Positions 54,085 through 62,932 are shown, counted from the stretch's first letter. The stretch is 64,000 bases of DNA from Sphingomonas hankookensis (GCF_028551275.1 NZ_CP117025.1:62001-126000), one strand, 5' to 3'. Notes: generated by a model from the sequence alone, not told the origin. Made by a program: numbers and translations.

Positions 54085-54696
54085 ATGCCCGGATTCAAGG
54101 AAGCGTTGCAGGAACAGCGGTGGGACGATCATCGCTATTACCATCACAGCATCATCAACCAGGCGCTGCACTTCGTCAGCGCGACGACGTTCCTGATCGC
54201 CTATGTCGTGGTGTGGATCGACCCGGCGGTGGCCAGCCTGCTCGGCTGGCTGGTGGCGATGACCGCGCGGCAATCGGGGCATTTCTTCTTCGAGCCCAAG
54301 ACCTACGACCATGTGAACCAGGCGACGCACGAGCATAAGGAAGAGATCAAGGTCGGGTATAACCTGTTCCGCAAGGTCGTCTTCATGGGGCTGTGGGCGG
54401 CGACGCCGATCCCGCTGCTGCTCGACCCGACCTTTTTCGGGGTGTTCGAACCGCATGTCGGGTTCGTCGGGTTCCTGCGGCATCTGGCGCTGTTGTGGCT
54501 GGCGTTCGCGGTGGGCGGGCTGCTGTTCCGGGTGGTGCAGCTGTTCATCCAGCGCGACGTGATGACCGGGCTGGTGTGGGCGACCAAGATCGTGACCGAT
54601 CCGTTCAACGACTTCATCCTGTACCGGAAAGCGCCGGTGCAACTGTTGAAGGGCGCGCGGATCGATACGGATCTGCAGGAGGCTGCACGGCACTAA
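54085..54696 (+). CDS. Mpo1-like (DUF962-like) membrane protein
   Basis: The 203-residue protein has about four membrane segments and histidines arranged as YYHHSIINQALHFVSATT, ARQSGHFFFEP and ATHEHKEE. The order H-x(4)-N-x(2)-LH and a later GHFF-E resembles yeast Mpo1 and bacterial DUF962 proteins, iron-dependent dioxygenases that shorten 2-hydroxy fatty acids. The resemblance is by motif only. It follows pmtA by 27 bases on the same strand. Since sphingomonad sphingolipids carry 2-hydroxy fatty acids, a lipid role is plausible but unproven. Confidence 0.7.
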   Translation: MPGFKEALQEQRWDDHRYYHHSIINQALHFVSATTFLIAYVVVWIDPAVASLLGWLVAMTARQSGHFFFEPKTYDHVNQATHEHKEEIKVGYNLFRKVVFMGLWAATPIPLLLDPTFFGVFEPHVGFVGFLRHLALLWLAFAVGGLLFRVVQLFIQRDVMTGLVWATKIVTDPFNDFILYRKAPVQLLKGARIDTDLQEAARH

Positions 54697-55161
54697 GCGC
54701 CGGGCAAGGCGCAGCGAACGCTGCGCCGCGCCGCATTAGGCGCCCGGCCGGCGGCGCCAAAAGCGCCGTCCGACGACGACACGGGCTTTGCCCGTGGCGG
54801 CCCACTGAAAACAAACGCTTTTCCGGAATAAGTTCACTAAGTTCACACTCGTGACCGGTTTCGCGCATTTGCGAACCGGTCGCATTTCGTTGGGCTGGTC
54901 GATCAACCGGGAGAAAGAGCGGCGGCGAGCGTGACAGGGCGCCTCGGTGTAGGAAAGTGCTTTCCAGTACGACCACGCCGGAACGACCATGCTCGTTGCG
55001 CTCCTGCAACATTATCCGCGCCCGCCACCTGTTAACGCGCTGGCGCGACCCCATATCGGAAGTGGCCCCGCCATACTGGCTGGACCCGCTACCGGCGCCG
55101 GCCAGTCGACCCTTTCCACGTGACCCGGCGGTCCGTTTGCTCGAATGATGACTGGACCGAC
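54697..55161. other. Intergenic region with hairpins and a family E motif
   Basis: A 9-bp perfect hairpin with a two-base loop, GGCGCAGCG-AA-CGCTGCGCC, lies at 54708-54727 right after the stop and may end transcription. A family E motif (inverted) is at 54830-54849, followed by an ACCGGTT/AACCGGT hairpin near 54853-54882. I see no convincing gene before 55162. Confidence 0.5.
54830..54849 (-). repeat. 20-base motif, family E, third copy
   Basis: Inverted copy of the motif found twice after ppc (27312-27331 and 27377-27396). The match is full over 19 to 20 bases. Confidence 0.7.
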
Positions 55162-55419
55162 ATGCAGGACGATTGGCGACGGGGCACCCCGACCGCGGTG
55201 ACGACTTCGCGGGCGATGAACGTGAGCATCGCACGAACCGATGTCGAGTCACTGTGCCGCAAGCATGGCGCATCGATCAGCGCGATCGAGACGCTGCATT
55301 CGGGCGGCACGCATGTCGTGCTGAAGAATGGCGACGCCGCCGACACGATGCGCAAGGCGTTCGGCAAGAAGCTGATCGCCGGCACGGTCGTGCGGACGCC
55401 GTGGGTCCGCAACGGCTGA
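55162..55419 (+). CDS. Small hypothetical protein
   Basis: The frame gives 85 residues from ATG 55162; ATG 55216, beginning MNVSIARTDVESLCRKHG, is the other option and may be truer, since that is where regular protein-like sequence begins. The part with ISAIETLHSGGTHVVLKNGD looks like a small alpha/beta fold with one Cys. I have an impression of similar short proteins in sphingomonads but know no function. No signal peptide or membrane segment is seen. The next small gene starts 19 bases after its stop, so they may share a transcript. Confidence 0.55.
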   Translation: MQDDWRRGTPTAVTTSRAMNVSIARTDVESLCRKHGASISAIETLHSGGTHVVLKNGDAADTMRKAFGKKLIAGTVVRTPWVRNG

Positions 55420-55438
55420 CCCGGCGAGCGATCCCCCG

Positions 55439-55633
55439 ATGACCCGCGACACCCCCGCCCTCACCCGCGCAGTCGAACTGGCCGCATCGGGGGACTTTTT
55501 TTCGGTGAACCAGATCCGGCAGGCGCTGCGTCGCGAGGGCTATGCCACGCTAGCGCAGGACCTGTCAGGCCATCAGGCGAACCGGGCGATCATCGAGGCA
55601 TTGCACGCGGCGTCCGACGCCCGGCGAGGGTAG
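55439..55633 (+). CDS. Small hypothetical protein (64 aa)
   Basis: ATG 55439 starts a 64-residue frame. The predicted protein is helical, with VNQIRQALRREGYATLAQDL resembling a small helix-turn-helix-like or zinc-free regulator segment, though no family is recognised. A short GC-rich region without clear ribosome site precedes it. It follows the gene at 55162 closely on the same strand. Confidence 0.5.
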   Translation: MTRDTPALTRAVELAASGDFFSVNQIRQALRREGYATLAQDLSGHQANRAIIEALHAASDARRG

Positions 55634-55712
55634 GCTGCCGTCTCGATCGCGGTGCCGCCGACTCCGATCCGGCCGTCCCGTGCCTACGCGGGAGGCGGAG
55701 CGGGAATACGCC

Positions 55713-57377
55713 TTAGCCCCGCCCCAGCCGCCGCGCCAAGGTTTCCTTCAGCACCTGTCGCCGCAGCATCTTGTTGGTCGTGCCCGGCGCGGTCCACCAC
55801 CAGCCGTCCTGCTGCATCGCCTGTGCCGCCTTCACGAAGCGCGCGACGACCTCGGCGAACGCCGCGTCGTCATAGTTCAGGCTGAAGATCAGGCGGCCGG
55901 TGCCGACCCAGCTCAGGGCCAGCCCCTCGGCTCGGGCATAATATTGCAGCAGCCAGTTGTAGCGCGAGGGGACGGTGTAGAGGATCGTCCATACCGTCTG
56001 CATGCCGGCGGCGCGGACGGGGAGGTCGGCCTCCGCCATCGCTTCGTTGAACCGGGCAAGGCGTGCGTCCCAGCGGGCGTCGACGTCCTCGTACATCGCC
56101 TGCACTTGCGGAGAGTCGAGGCGTTCGAGGAACACGTCCATCGCGCCCATGACATAGGGGTGGGCGTTGAAGGTGCCGCGCGCGAAGCAGATGTCGGCGG
56201 GCGCTTCGGGGCGGAAGCGCTTCATCAGCTCGGCGCGGCCGCAGACGACGCCGATGGGCAGGCCACCGCCCAGCGTCTTGCCATAGGTCACCATGTCGGG
56301 CCGGACGCCGAACGCCTCGGCCATGCCGCACTTTGCGAGGCGGAAGCCCATGAACACCTCGTCGAAGATCAGGACCACGCCGGCCTGCGTGCAGACGTCG
56401 CGCAGCTTCACCAGCCAGTCGCGATAGGCGGCGCGGTCGAGCCGGGCCGAGCGGCTGCTGTCGACCAGCGTGCCGTCGGAGGGCGCGCCCTTGTTCGGGT
56501 GCATCGCTTGTAGCGGGTTCACCAGCACGCAGGCGATGTCCTTGCGCGTGGCCAGCACGTGGAGCGTGCGGTCGGACATTTCGGACAGGGTCAGCGTGTT
56601 GTCGGCAGGCGTCGGGTTGCCGATGCCGGGCTGCACATCGCCCCACCAGCCATGATAGGCCCCGGCGAAACGGACCACGCGACGGCGGCCGGTGTGATAG
56701 CGCGCGAGGCGCACCGCCTGCATTACCGCTTCGGTGCCGGACATGTGGAACGAGACCTCGTCCATGCCGCTGATCGCACGCAACCGGTCGACATTGGCGG
56801 CGATGACCGGGTGATAGGTGCCCAGCACCGGCCCGAGATCGGCGACGCGGGCGGCCCCTTGCGCAATGCAGTCCTTGTAGAAATCATGGCCGAACAGGTT
56901 GACCCCGTACGAGCCGGCAAGGTCGTAGAAGACATTGCCGTCGAGGTCGGTGACGGTCACGCCCGACGACGACTGGTAGAAGGCACCGGTCGCTAGGGTG
57001 TCGCGGACTTTCGCGCTGAACTGGAACGGCACGCGGTAGCGGCCGGTGAATTGCAGGTCGGAGAGCCCCTCGCGCAATGCCTTCGTCGCAGCGACCGTCT
57101 TGGCGAAGCGGGTCGCGTAGAGCGCGGAAAGGCGTTCGAAGCCGGCGCGGCGCTTCGCAGCGATGTCGGCCGGTGCGTCGTCGGCGGCGAAGAAGCGGGC
57201 GTCGTCATAGTCGTAGAAGGCGATCTGGCGCGCGATGCGCTGGCCCCAGCGGACATGGCCGGTGAGCGAGCCATGCTTGGCGCGGCTGAGCCGCAGACGG
57301 GCGCGGCCCTTGGTGGCGGCGAGACCGGCGACGCCGGCGGCGAAGGTAGCTGCGAGAGCTGGGGCGAGAGCCATCAT
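55713..57377 (-). CDS. Class III aminotransferase (GSA aminotransferase-like) with N-terminal hydrophobic segment
   Basis: The 554-residue PLP enzyme has FHMSGTEAVMQAVRLAR, GAYHGWWGD, the cofactor Asp in LIFDEVFMGFRLA and the Schiff-base Lys in TYGKTLGGGLPIG. It resembles glutamate-1-semialdehyde aminomutase and the aminotransferases fused in lipid or polyketide synthases more than ArgD. The N-terminal hydrophobic stretch (LAPALAATFAAGVAGLAA) could tether it to the membrane, and about 100 extra residues precede the core. It is divergent from psd with only 35 bases between starts. Substrate unknown; a lipid-linked one would fit the setting. Confidence 0.82.
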   Translation of the reverse strand: MMALAPALAATFAAGVAGLAATKGRARLRLSRAKHGSLTGHVRWGQRIARQIAFYDYDDARFFAADDAPADIAAKRRAGFERLSALYATRFAKTVAATKALREGLSDLQFTGRYRVPFQFSAKVRDTLATGAFYQSSSGVTVTDLDGNVFYDLAGSYGVNLFGHDFYKDCIAQGAARVADLGPVLGTYHPVIAANVDRLRAISGMDEVSFHMSGTEAVMQAVRLARYHTGRRRVVRFAGAYHGWWGDVQPGIGNPTPADNTLTLSEMSDRTLHVLATRKDIACVLVNPLQAMHPNKGAPSDGTLVDSSRSARLDRAAYRDWLVKLRDVCTQAGVVLIFDEVFMGFRLAKCGMAEAFGVRPDMVTYGKTLGGGLPIGVVCGRAELMKRFRPEAPADICFARGTFNAHPYVMGAMDVFLERLDSPQVQAMYEDVDARWDARLARFNEAMAEADLPVRAAGMQTVWTILYTVPSRYNWLLQYYARAEGLALSWVGTGRLIFSLNYDDAAFAEVVARFVKAAQAMQQDGWWWTAPGTTNKMLRRQVLKETLARRLGRG

Positions 57378-57412
57378 GGCTGACGCAAATATGACCCGAT
57401 AAGGAAATATTG

Positions 57413-58312
57413 ATGACGGCCATGGACCGCACCGCTCCCTCGCCGCTCGCCCGTGCCATCGCGAAGCTGACCGATATCGAATCGCTGAACTATGCCGCGA
57501 CCAACTGGCTGCCGCGCCGGACGCTGACCCGCGCGATGGGGTGGTTCAGCAAGGTCGAGCAGCCGCTGGTGGCGAAGGCGTCGATCGCGGTGTGGCGGAC
57601 CTTTTGCGATGTCGACCTGTCCGATGCGGCGGAGACAAGCTGGCGCTCGATGCATGCCTGCTTCATCCGGCGGCTGCGGCCGGGGGCGCGGACCTTCGCG
57701 GCGCAGGCGCATCAGGTGGCGTCGCCGTCAGACGGGATCATCGTCGCCAGCGGGCCGATCACCGGCGACAGCATCGTGCAGGCCAAGGGCAAGCGCTATT
57801 CGATCGCCGAACTGACCGGGGGCGAGGGGGAGGCGTATCTGGGCGGGAGTTTCGTGACGCTGCGGCTGACCGCCGGCATGTATCACCGGTTTCATGCGCC
57901 CCAGGACGGGCGGGTCGAGCGGGTGCGGTACTTTCCCGGCGATTGTTTCAACGTGAACCCGCCGGCGCTGAAGCGGGTCGACGGGCTGTATTGCCGCAAC
58001 GAACGGGCGACCGTGCGCATGCGGCTGGACGACGGGACGTCGATCCTGCTGGTGCCGGTGGCGGCGATCCTGGTCGCGGCGATCCGGCTGACGTTCCTCG
58101 ACACGGTGAAGCTGTTGCGCGAGCGGGCCGAGCCGGTCGCCAATGTCGATGTGCCGGTCGTGCAGGGGCAGGAAATGGGGTGGTTCGAACATGGGTCGAC
58201 CATCGTGCTGCTGACGCCCGCGCCGTTCGTACTGGCGGACGGGGTGCAGACCGGCGACCGGGTGCGCGCGGGGGAAGTGTTGTTCGAGCGAGCGGTGGTC
58301 GAGGCGATTTAG
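57413..58312 (+). CDS. psd: Phosphatidylserine decarboxylase
   Basis: The 299-residue membrane enzyme makes phosphatidylethanolamine. The conserved PSDGII, MYHRFHAP and the self-cleavage motif HGST (Ser262, where E. coli has LGST) are present; cleavage before the Ser would give the pyruvoyl alpha chain. ATG 57413, after AAGGA, was chosen. pmtA, which uses its product, lies 3.4 kb upstream on the same strand. A pssA gene is not adjacent. Confidence 0.93.
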   Translation: MTAMDRTAPSPLARAIAKLTDIESLNYAATNWLPRRTLTRAMGWFSKVEQPLVAKASIAVWRTFCDVDLSDAAETSWRSMHACFIRRLRPGARTFAAQAHQVASPSDGIIVASGPITGDSIVQAKGKRYSIAELTGGEGEAYLGGSFVTLRLTAGMYHRFHAPQDGRVERVRYFPGDCFNVNPPALKRVDGLYCRNERATVRMRLDDGTSILLVPVAAILVAAIRLTFLDTVKLLRERAEPVANVDVPVVQGQEMGWFEHGSTIVLLTPAPFVLADGVQTGDRVRAGEVLFERAVVEAI

Positions 58313-58320
58313 GGTCTCCC

Positions 58321-58420
58321 TCGTCACTCCCGCGAAGGCGGGAGTCCATAACCGCCACCGTTGCGGATCGAGCCGAACCGTCAGCGTCTATGGATTCCCG
58401 CCTTCGCGGGAATGACGACA
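58321..58420. repeat. Palindromic intergenic repeat, family B
   Basis: Two inverted arms (CTCCCGCGAAGGCGGGAG and TTCCCGCCTTCGCGGGAA), just after the psd stop. Sister copy of 30669-30767. Confidence 0.8.
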
Positions 58421-58475
58421 GGGTTGCGCTCAACCCCTGCCCCGCGCCACTCTGTCGGTGATGGAGGGGGACGGG

Positions 58476-59300
58476 ATGAGCGGCATCGTCGATGCGCATC
58501 TGCATGTGTGGCGGATCGATGCGCCGTTCCATGGCTGGCCGGCGCCGAGTGATGGCGTGCTGTATCGCAGCTACAACCTGGCCGATGTACGCGCGGCGAT
58601 GGGCGATGCGCCGGTCGATCGGGTGGTGCTGGTCCAGGCACAGACCGATGATCGCGAGACCGACTGGCTGCTGGAGCTGGCGGAGGGCGATCCGTGGGTG
58701 GCGGGGGTGGTCGGCTGGGTCGCGCTGGACAGCCCCGACGCGCCGGCGCGGATCGCGGCGCTGGCGGCACGGCGCAAGCTCGTCGGGCTGCGGCCGATGC
58801 TGCAGGCGATCGGCGATACCGACTGGCTGTTGCGGGGCGATGTCGCGCGCGGGGTCGCGGCGATGGTCGAGCATGGGCTGAGGCTGGATGCGCTGGTGCA
58901 GCCGCGGCATTTGGGCATGCTGGCGACGTTCGCGGATCGCTGGCCGGGCCTGCCGATCGTGATCGACCATGCCGCCAAGCCGGCGCCGCCGGGGGATGCG
59001 GACTGGCGCAAGGGGATGGCGGCGCTGGCGGAGCGGCCTTCGGTATGGTGCAAGCTGTCGGGGTTGCGCACCGAACAGGCGACGGGGGCCGATCCGCTGG
59101 CGCTGGCGCCGATGGTCGCGCGGCTGGTGGATTGGTTCGGGGAGCGGTTGCTGTGGGGCAGCGACTGGCCGGTGCTGTCGGCGGCGGGGGATGGGTATGG
59201 CGACTGGCTGGCGACGACGCAGGGCTTGACGGCGGGGTTGTCGGACGATGCGCGGGCGCGGTTGATGGGGGGCGCGGCGCGGGAGTTTTACGGGGTTTAG
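58476..59300 (+). CDS. Amidohydrolase, sugar-lactonase type
   Basis: The 274-residue TIM-barrel hydrolase starts GIVDAHLHVW and ends with LLWGSDWPVLS, the metal- and substrate-binding phrases of the amidohydrolase-2 group that includes L-fuconolactonase and L-rhamnono-lactonase. The phrase PIVIDHAAKP adds a further His. ATG 58476 follows GGAGGGGG at about 58463. It stands alone between two repeats, so its sugar pathway is not visible. Confidence 0.85.
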   Translation: MSGIVDAHLHVWRIDAPFHGWPAPSDGVLYRSYNLADVRAAMGDAPVDRVVLVQAQTDDRETDWLLELAEGDPWVAGVVGWVALDSPDAPARIAALAARRKLVGLRPMLQAIGDTDWLLRGDVARGVAAMVEHGLRLDALVQPRHLGMLATFADRWPGLPIVIDHAAKPAPPGDADWRKGMAALAERPSVWCKLSGLRTEQATGADPLALAPMVARLVDWFGERLLWGSDWPVLSAAGDGYGDWLATTQGLTAGLSDDARARLMGGAAREFYGV

Positions 59301-59321
59301 CTTCCGTCGAACCGTATCCCC

Positions 59322-59402
59322 GCGCAGGCGGGGATCCAGAGTTTCCCATCGCGAACGGCGGCGTTCCTGGCTCTGGACCCCCGCCTGCGCGGGGGTACGA
59401 CA
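59322..59402. repeat. Palindromic intergenic repeat, family B
   Basis: Inverted arms around CCCCGCGCAGGCGGGG and CCCCCGCCTGCGCGGGGG, right after the amidohydrolase stop. Confidence 0.8.
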
Positions 59403-59478
59403 ATTCGGGAGGCACCCGCACCCTTTCAAAACGCCCCCGCCGCCCGCTACAAGCACGCCAACTCGAAGGGGAATTGCC

Positions 59479-61350
59479 ATGGTTCGTTCGCTGGTCGCCG
59501 CGTTGCTGGCCTCATGCCTCGCTTGGCCCGCCGTAGCGCAGACCGCGCCGGTCATGCCCGCGCGGACCGTCGCCAGCGATCCGGGGGCGAACGCGCCGGT
59601 GCGCTACGACGTGTCGTTCCCGCAAGCCGCGCATCACCGAGCACGGATCGTCGCGACGTGGCGCGGCGTGCCCGCCGGGCCGCTCAGGGTGCAGATGTCG
59701 CGGTCGTCGCCGGGGCGCTATGCGATCCACGAATTCGCCAAGAACGTCTATGACGTCAGCGCGACCGATGGCGCCGGACGGCCGCTGAAGCTGATCCGCA
59801 CCGATCCCTATGGCTGGAGCGTGGCCGGGCATGACGGCACGGTGATCGTCAGCTACACGCTCTATGCCGACCGGGGCGATGGCACCTATGCGCAGATCGA
59901 TGCGACCCACGCGCATCTGAACATGCCCGCGACCTTTATGTGGGCGACCGGGTACGACGCACAGCCGATCAGCGTGCGCTTCACCAGCCCCGATCCGACA
60001 TGGAAGGTCGCGACGCAGCTGCCCGGCGGGAGTGCGCCCGGCAGCTATTGGGCGCCGAACCTGCAATATTTCATGGACAGCCCGACCGAATTGTCGAACC
60101 ACATGGTTCGCGAATGGCAGGAGGCCGGCAAGACATTCCGCCTGGCGCTGCACCATGACGGCACCGCCGCCGATCTCGACCGCTTCACCGAAAAGGCGAA
60201 GAAGGTGGTGGCCGAGGAGATCAAGATCTTCGGCGCGCCGGCGAACTATGATTTCGGCACCTATACCTTCATCGCCGATTATCGCCCGTGGGTGACCGGC
60301 GACGGGATGGAGCATCGCAACTCGACGATCATCACCGATCAGCGCTCGCTGGCGCAGGCGAACGACGACCAGCTCGGCACGCTGGCGCATGAGTTCTTCC
60401 ATAGCTGGAATGTCGAGCGGCTGCGCCCGCGCGAACTGGAGCCGTTCGACTTCACCCGCGCCAATCCCACGCCGTCGCTGTGGCTGGCCGAGGGGTTCAC
60501 CAGCTACTACGGGCCGCTGGCGATCCGCCGCGCCGGGCTGGCGTCGGTCGATGAATGGCTGGGCGAAATGGGCGGGATGGTCAGCGGGGTGGTCAACAAC
60601 CCGGCGCGCCTGCCCGCGCGGATCAACGCCTCGCCACAGGAGATGAGTCTCCGCGCGCCGTTCGTCGATGCCGCGACCGCGATCGATCCGGTCGAGCCGA
60701 ACATCTTTTCGTCCTATTACGGCTATGGCGCGGTGATCGGCCTCGCGCTCGACCTGCAGCTGCGCCAGCGCTTTCCGGGCAAGAGCCTCGACGATTATAT
60801 GCGGCTGTTGTGGGCGACACATGGCGCGCCGGAAAAGCCCTATACGCCTGCCGACCTGCGTGCGGCGCTCACGACGCTGACCGGGGACAAGGCGTTTGCC
60901 GACCAGTTTTTCGACCGGACGATCGAGGGCAGCTTCCTGCCCGATTTCGCGCCGCTGCTGGATCAGGCGGGGCTGGTGCTGCGTGCCGCTAACCCAAGCA
61001 AGGGCTGGATCGGGCGGACCAATGCCACGCAGGAGAAGGACGGCGTGACTTTGCTGCTGTCGCCGGCGCAGAACACGCCGCTGTTCGCGGCCGGCGCGGA
61101 TCGCGGCGACGTGATCCTGTCGCTGGGCGGTCAGCCGGTCGGCGATCTGGCCGCGTGGAATGCCGGGGTTGCGGCATTGAAGTCGGGGACGCCCACCGAG
61201 CTGCGCTATCGCCAGCGCGGGGTCGAGCGGGTGGCGACGCTGACCCCGGCGGCCGATCCGACGCTGGAGATCGTGCGCGGCGAGACGGTCGGGCGGACGC
61301 CGACGCCACAGCAGCGGGCGTTCCGGGCCGGCTGGCTGGGCGCGGAATAG
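59479..61350 (+). CDS. Secreted M61-family peptidase with PDZ domain
   Basis: The 623-residue exported enzyme has a Sec signal peptide (LAWPAVA cleavage near residue 20), an N-terminal beta domain and the zinc motif HEFFH at 304-308 followed by SWNVERLRP, the M61 (glycyl aminopeptidase) signature. The third ligand is the Glu in LWLAEGFTSYYG. A PDZ domain lies at about 520-590. Likely degrades peptides in the periplasm. It is followed after five bases by a ROK-family gene, so they may be cotranscribed. Confidence 0.92.
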   Translation: MVRSLVAALLASCLAWPAVAQTAPVMPARTVASDPGANAPVRYDVSFPQAAHHRARIVATWRGVPAGPLRVQMSRSSPGRYAIHEFAKNVYDVSATDGAGRPLKLIRTDPYGWSVAGHDGTVIVSYTLYADRGDGTYAQIDATHAHLNMPATFMWATGYDAQPISVRFTSPDPTWKVATQLPGGSAPGSYWAPNLQYFMDSPTELSNHMVREWQEAGKTFRLALHHDGTAADLDRFTEKAKKVVAEEIKIFGAPANYDFGTYTFIADYRPWVTGDGMEHRNSTIITDQRSLAQANDDQLGTLAHEFFHSWNVERLRPRELEPFDFTRANPTPSLWLAEGFTSYYGPLAIRRAGLASVDEWLGEMGGMVSGVVNNPARLPARINASPQEMSLRAPFVDAATAIDPVEPNIFSSYYGYGAVIGLALDLQLRQRFPGKSLDDYMRLLWATHGAPEKPYTPADLRAALTTLTGDKAFADQFFDRTIEGSFLPDFAPLLDQAGLVLRAANPSKGWIGRTNATQEKDGVTLLLSPAQNTPLFAAGADRGDVILSLGGQPVGDLAAWNAGVAALKSGTPTELRYRQRGVERVATLTPAADPTLEIVRGETVGRTPTPQQRAFRAGWLGAE

Positions 61351-61355
61351 GCGTC

Positions 61356-62243
61356 GTGCGGCTGTGCGCCGATGTCGGCGGTTCGTTCATCGACATCGCC
61401 GCGTTCGACGGTGATGCGCGGATCCTGTGGCGACGCAAGACGGCGACGCCGGTCGGCGACTGGGCGGCGTTCGTCGCGGCCTTCGCCGATGCGGTACAGG
61501 CGGTGCCGTGCGATTCGGTGTCGATCGCGACCGCGGGGCTGGTCGATCCGACGAGCGGCAAGGTCACCAGCGCCAACATTCCGTGCATCGACGGGCGGGC
61601 ATTGGCGCGCGATCTCAGCGCGGCGTTGGCGCAGCCGGTGCGGGTGGTGAACGACGCCGATGCGTTCGTGCTGGCCGAAGCGGCGATGGGCGTGGGCCAA
61701 GGGCATGAGCGGGTGTTCGGCATTATCCTGGGCACCGGAGTCGGCGGGGGGCTGGTCGAGCGGGGGCGGATCGTCAGCGGTGCGGGCGGGATCGGCGGCG
61801 AATGGGGCCATGGGCAGGTGATTCATGCCAGCCCCGTCGCGGCCAATGCGATGCCGGTGTTCCCCTGCGGTTGCGGGCGGCACGGGTGTCTCGACACGAT
61901 CGGCAGCGCGCGCGGCCTGGAGCGGCTGCACCGCTTCCTGCATGGCGTGGACGCCGACAGCATCGCGATCACGCGGGGTGCTGAGGCGGGCAATGCAAAG
62001 GCATATGCGACGGTCGCGTGGTTTTGCGACCTGATCGGCGGGTCGATCGCGATGCTGCTGCATGCGGTGTCGGCGACGATCGTGCCGGTGGGGGGCGGGC
62101 TGGCCAATGCCACCGGTCTGATCGCAGCGCTCGACGCGCGGGTACGGGCGAACTTGCTGACCCCGGTCGCGACGCCGGTGGTGGTGCCGGGGCGGCTGGG
62201 CGACGAAGCGGGGTTGATCGGGGCGTTCGTCGCGGGGAAATGA
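61356..62243 (+). CDS. ROK-family sugar kinase
   Basis: The 295-residue protein has the ATP-binding phrase CADVGGSFIDIA, LGTGVGGGLV and the zinc-binding CGCGRHGC with the ROK layout CxCGxxGCxD. No helix-turn-helix precedes it, so it is a kinase and not a NagC-type repressor. The start is GTG at 61356; no ATG gives a family-like N-terminus. N-acetylglucosamine, glucose or fructose are common substrates; none is singled out here. It lies five bases after the M61 peptidase stop. Confidence 0.88.
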   Translation: MRLCADVGGSFIDIAAFDGDARILWRRKTATPVGDWAAFVAAFADAVQAVPCDSVSIATAGLVDPTSGKVTSANIPCIDGRALARDLSAALAQPVRVVNDADAFVLAEAAMGVGQGHERVFGIILGTGVGGGLVERGRIVSGAGGIGGEWGHGQVIHASPVAANAMPVFPCGCGRHGCLDTIGSARGLERLHRFLHGVDADSIAITRGAEAGNAKAYATVAWFCDLIGGSIAMLLHAVSATIVPVGGGLANATGLIAALDARVRANLLTPVATPVVVPGRLGDEAGLIGAFVAGK

Positions 62244-62245
62244 TA

Positions 62246-62335
62246 CCGTACCCCCGCGCAGGCGGGGGTCCAGAGCGTCAGATGCTACCGCAGCGTGCCT
62301 GGCCCTGGATCCCCGCCTGCGCGGGGATACGGTTT
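62246..62335. repeat. Palindromic intergenic repeat, family B
   Basis: Inverted arms around CCCCCGCGCAGGCGGGGG and CCCCGCCTGCGCGGGG, between two convergent genes. Confidence 0.8.
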
Positions 62336-62342
62336 GCCGCGC

Positions 62343-62675
62343 TCAGCGCCGATAGCCCGGGCGACCGTTGCGGTCGTGCTTGTCGACGCGAACCTTGTAG
62401 GCCAGCGCGTCGAAGCGGCGGTCGAGGTCGCGGCGTTCCTGCATCGAAAGGCCGTTCGAGCGGCGATAGCGCTGTTCGAGATTGGCGATCTGGCGGAATT
62501 CGGCGCGCAGGTTCACCGCCTCGCGCCGGCTGAGCGAGCCGTTCCGGATACCCTGGTCGATGCGGCGTTCGATCTGCGCCTGGCGCTGGTTGACCGACTG
62601 CCACGGCTGGGCGGCGGCGGGCAGCGCGGTCATCAGGGCGCCGAGGCCGGCGAGCATCAGTGCGAACTTCTTCAT
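62343..62675 (-). CDS. Small secreted basic protein
   Basis: The 110-residue protein begins MKKFALMLAGLGALMTALPA with a Sec signal peptide cut near AAAQ, and ATG 62675 follows AAAGGAG. The mature part is rich in Arg, Gln and Asn, helical, and contains RQAQIERRIDQGIRNGSLSR and REAVNLRAEFRQIANLEQRY-type helices. This pattern recurs in short exported proteins of sphingomonads, without known function. It might coat a nucleic acid or membrane surface; that is speculation. Confidence 0.82.
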   Translation of the reverse strand: MKKFALMLAGLGALMTALPAAAQPWQSVNQRQAQIERRIDQGIRNGSLSRREAVNLRAEFRQIANLEQRYRRSNGLSMQERRDLDRRFDALAYKVRVDKHDRNGRPGYRR

Positions 62676-62837
62676 CCCTTTTCTCCTTTGCGGACCATCA
62701 AGGTCGAAGGTGAAAATGGCGAACGGCTGTCGCAGGGGTTTGTCGCAAAGGACGGAAAATTGTGTCGGATTGTCGCGACTTGGCCGGGGTCGTTCAGCTT
62801 TCGGGAGACGGAAGGCAAGCCCCCTGCCCCGCCACAT

Positions 62838-62925
62838 ACGTCACCCCGGCGCAGGCTGGGGTATCCCGGTTGTCGGCGGGACAGGAGCCGCGAGAGACCC
62901 CAGCCTGCGCTGGGGTGACGTTTTG
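62838..62925. repeat. Palindromic intergenic repeat, family B
   Basis: Inverted arms CACCCCGGCGCAGGCTGGGG and CCCCAGCCTGCGCTGGGG with a short spacer, between the small secreted gene's upstream region and the SGNH hydrolase stop. Confidence 0.8.
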
Positions 62926-62932
62926 GGGGCGG

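Noticed and set aside
4905..62925. Possible CRISPR array from repeated palindromes
   Set aside because: Copies are dispersed over 58 kb as single units, with no regular spacers and no cas genes.
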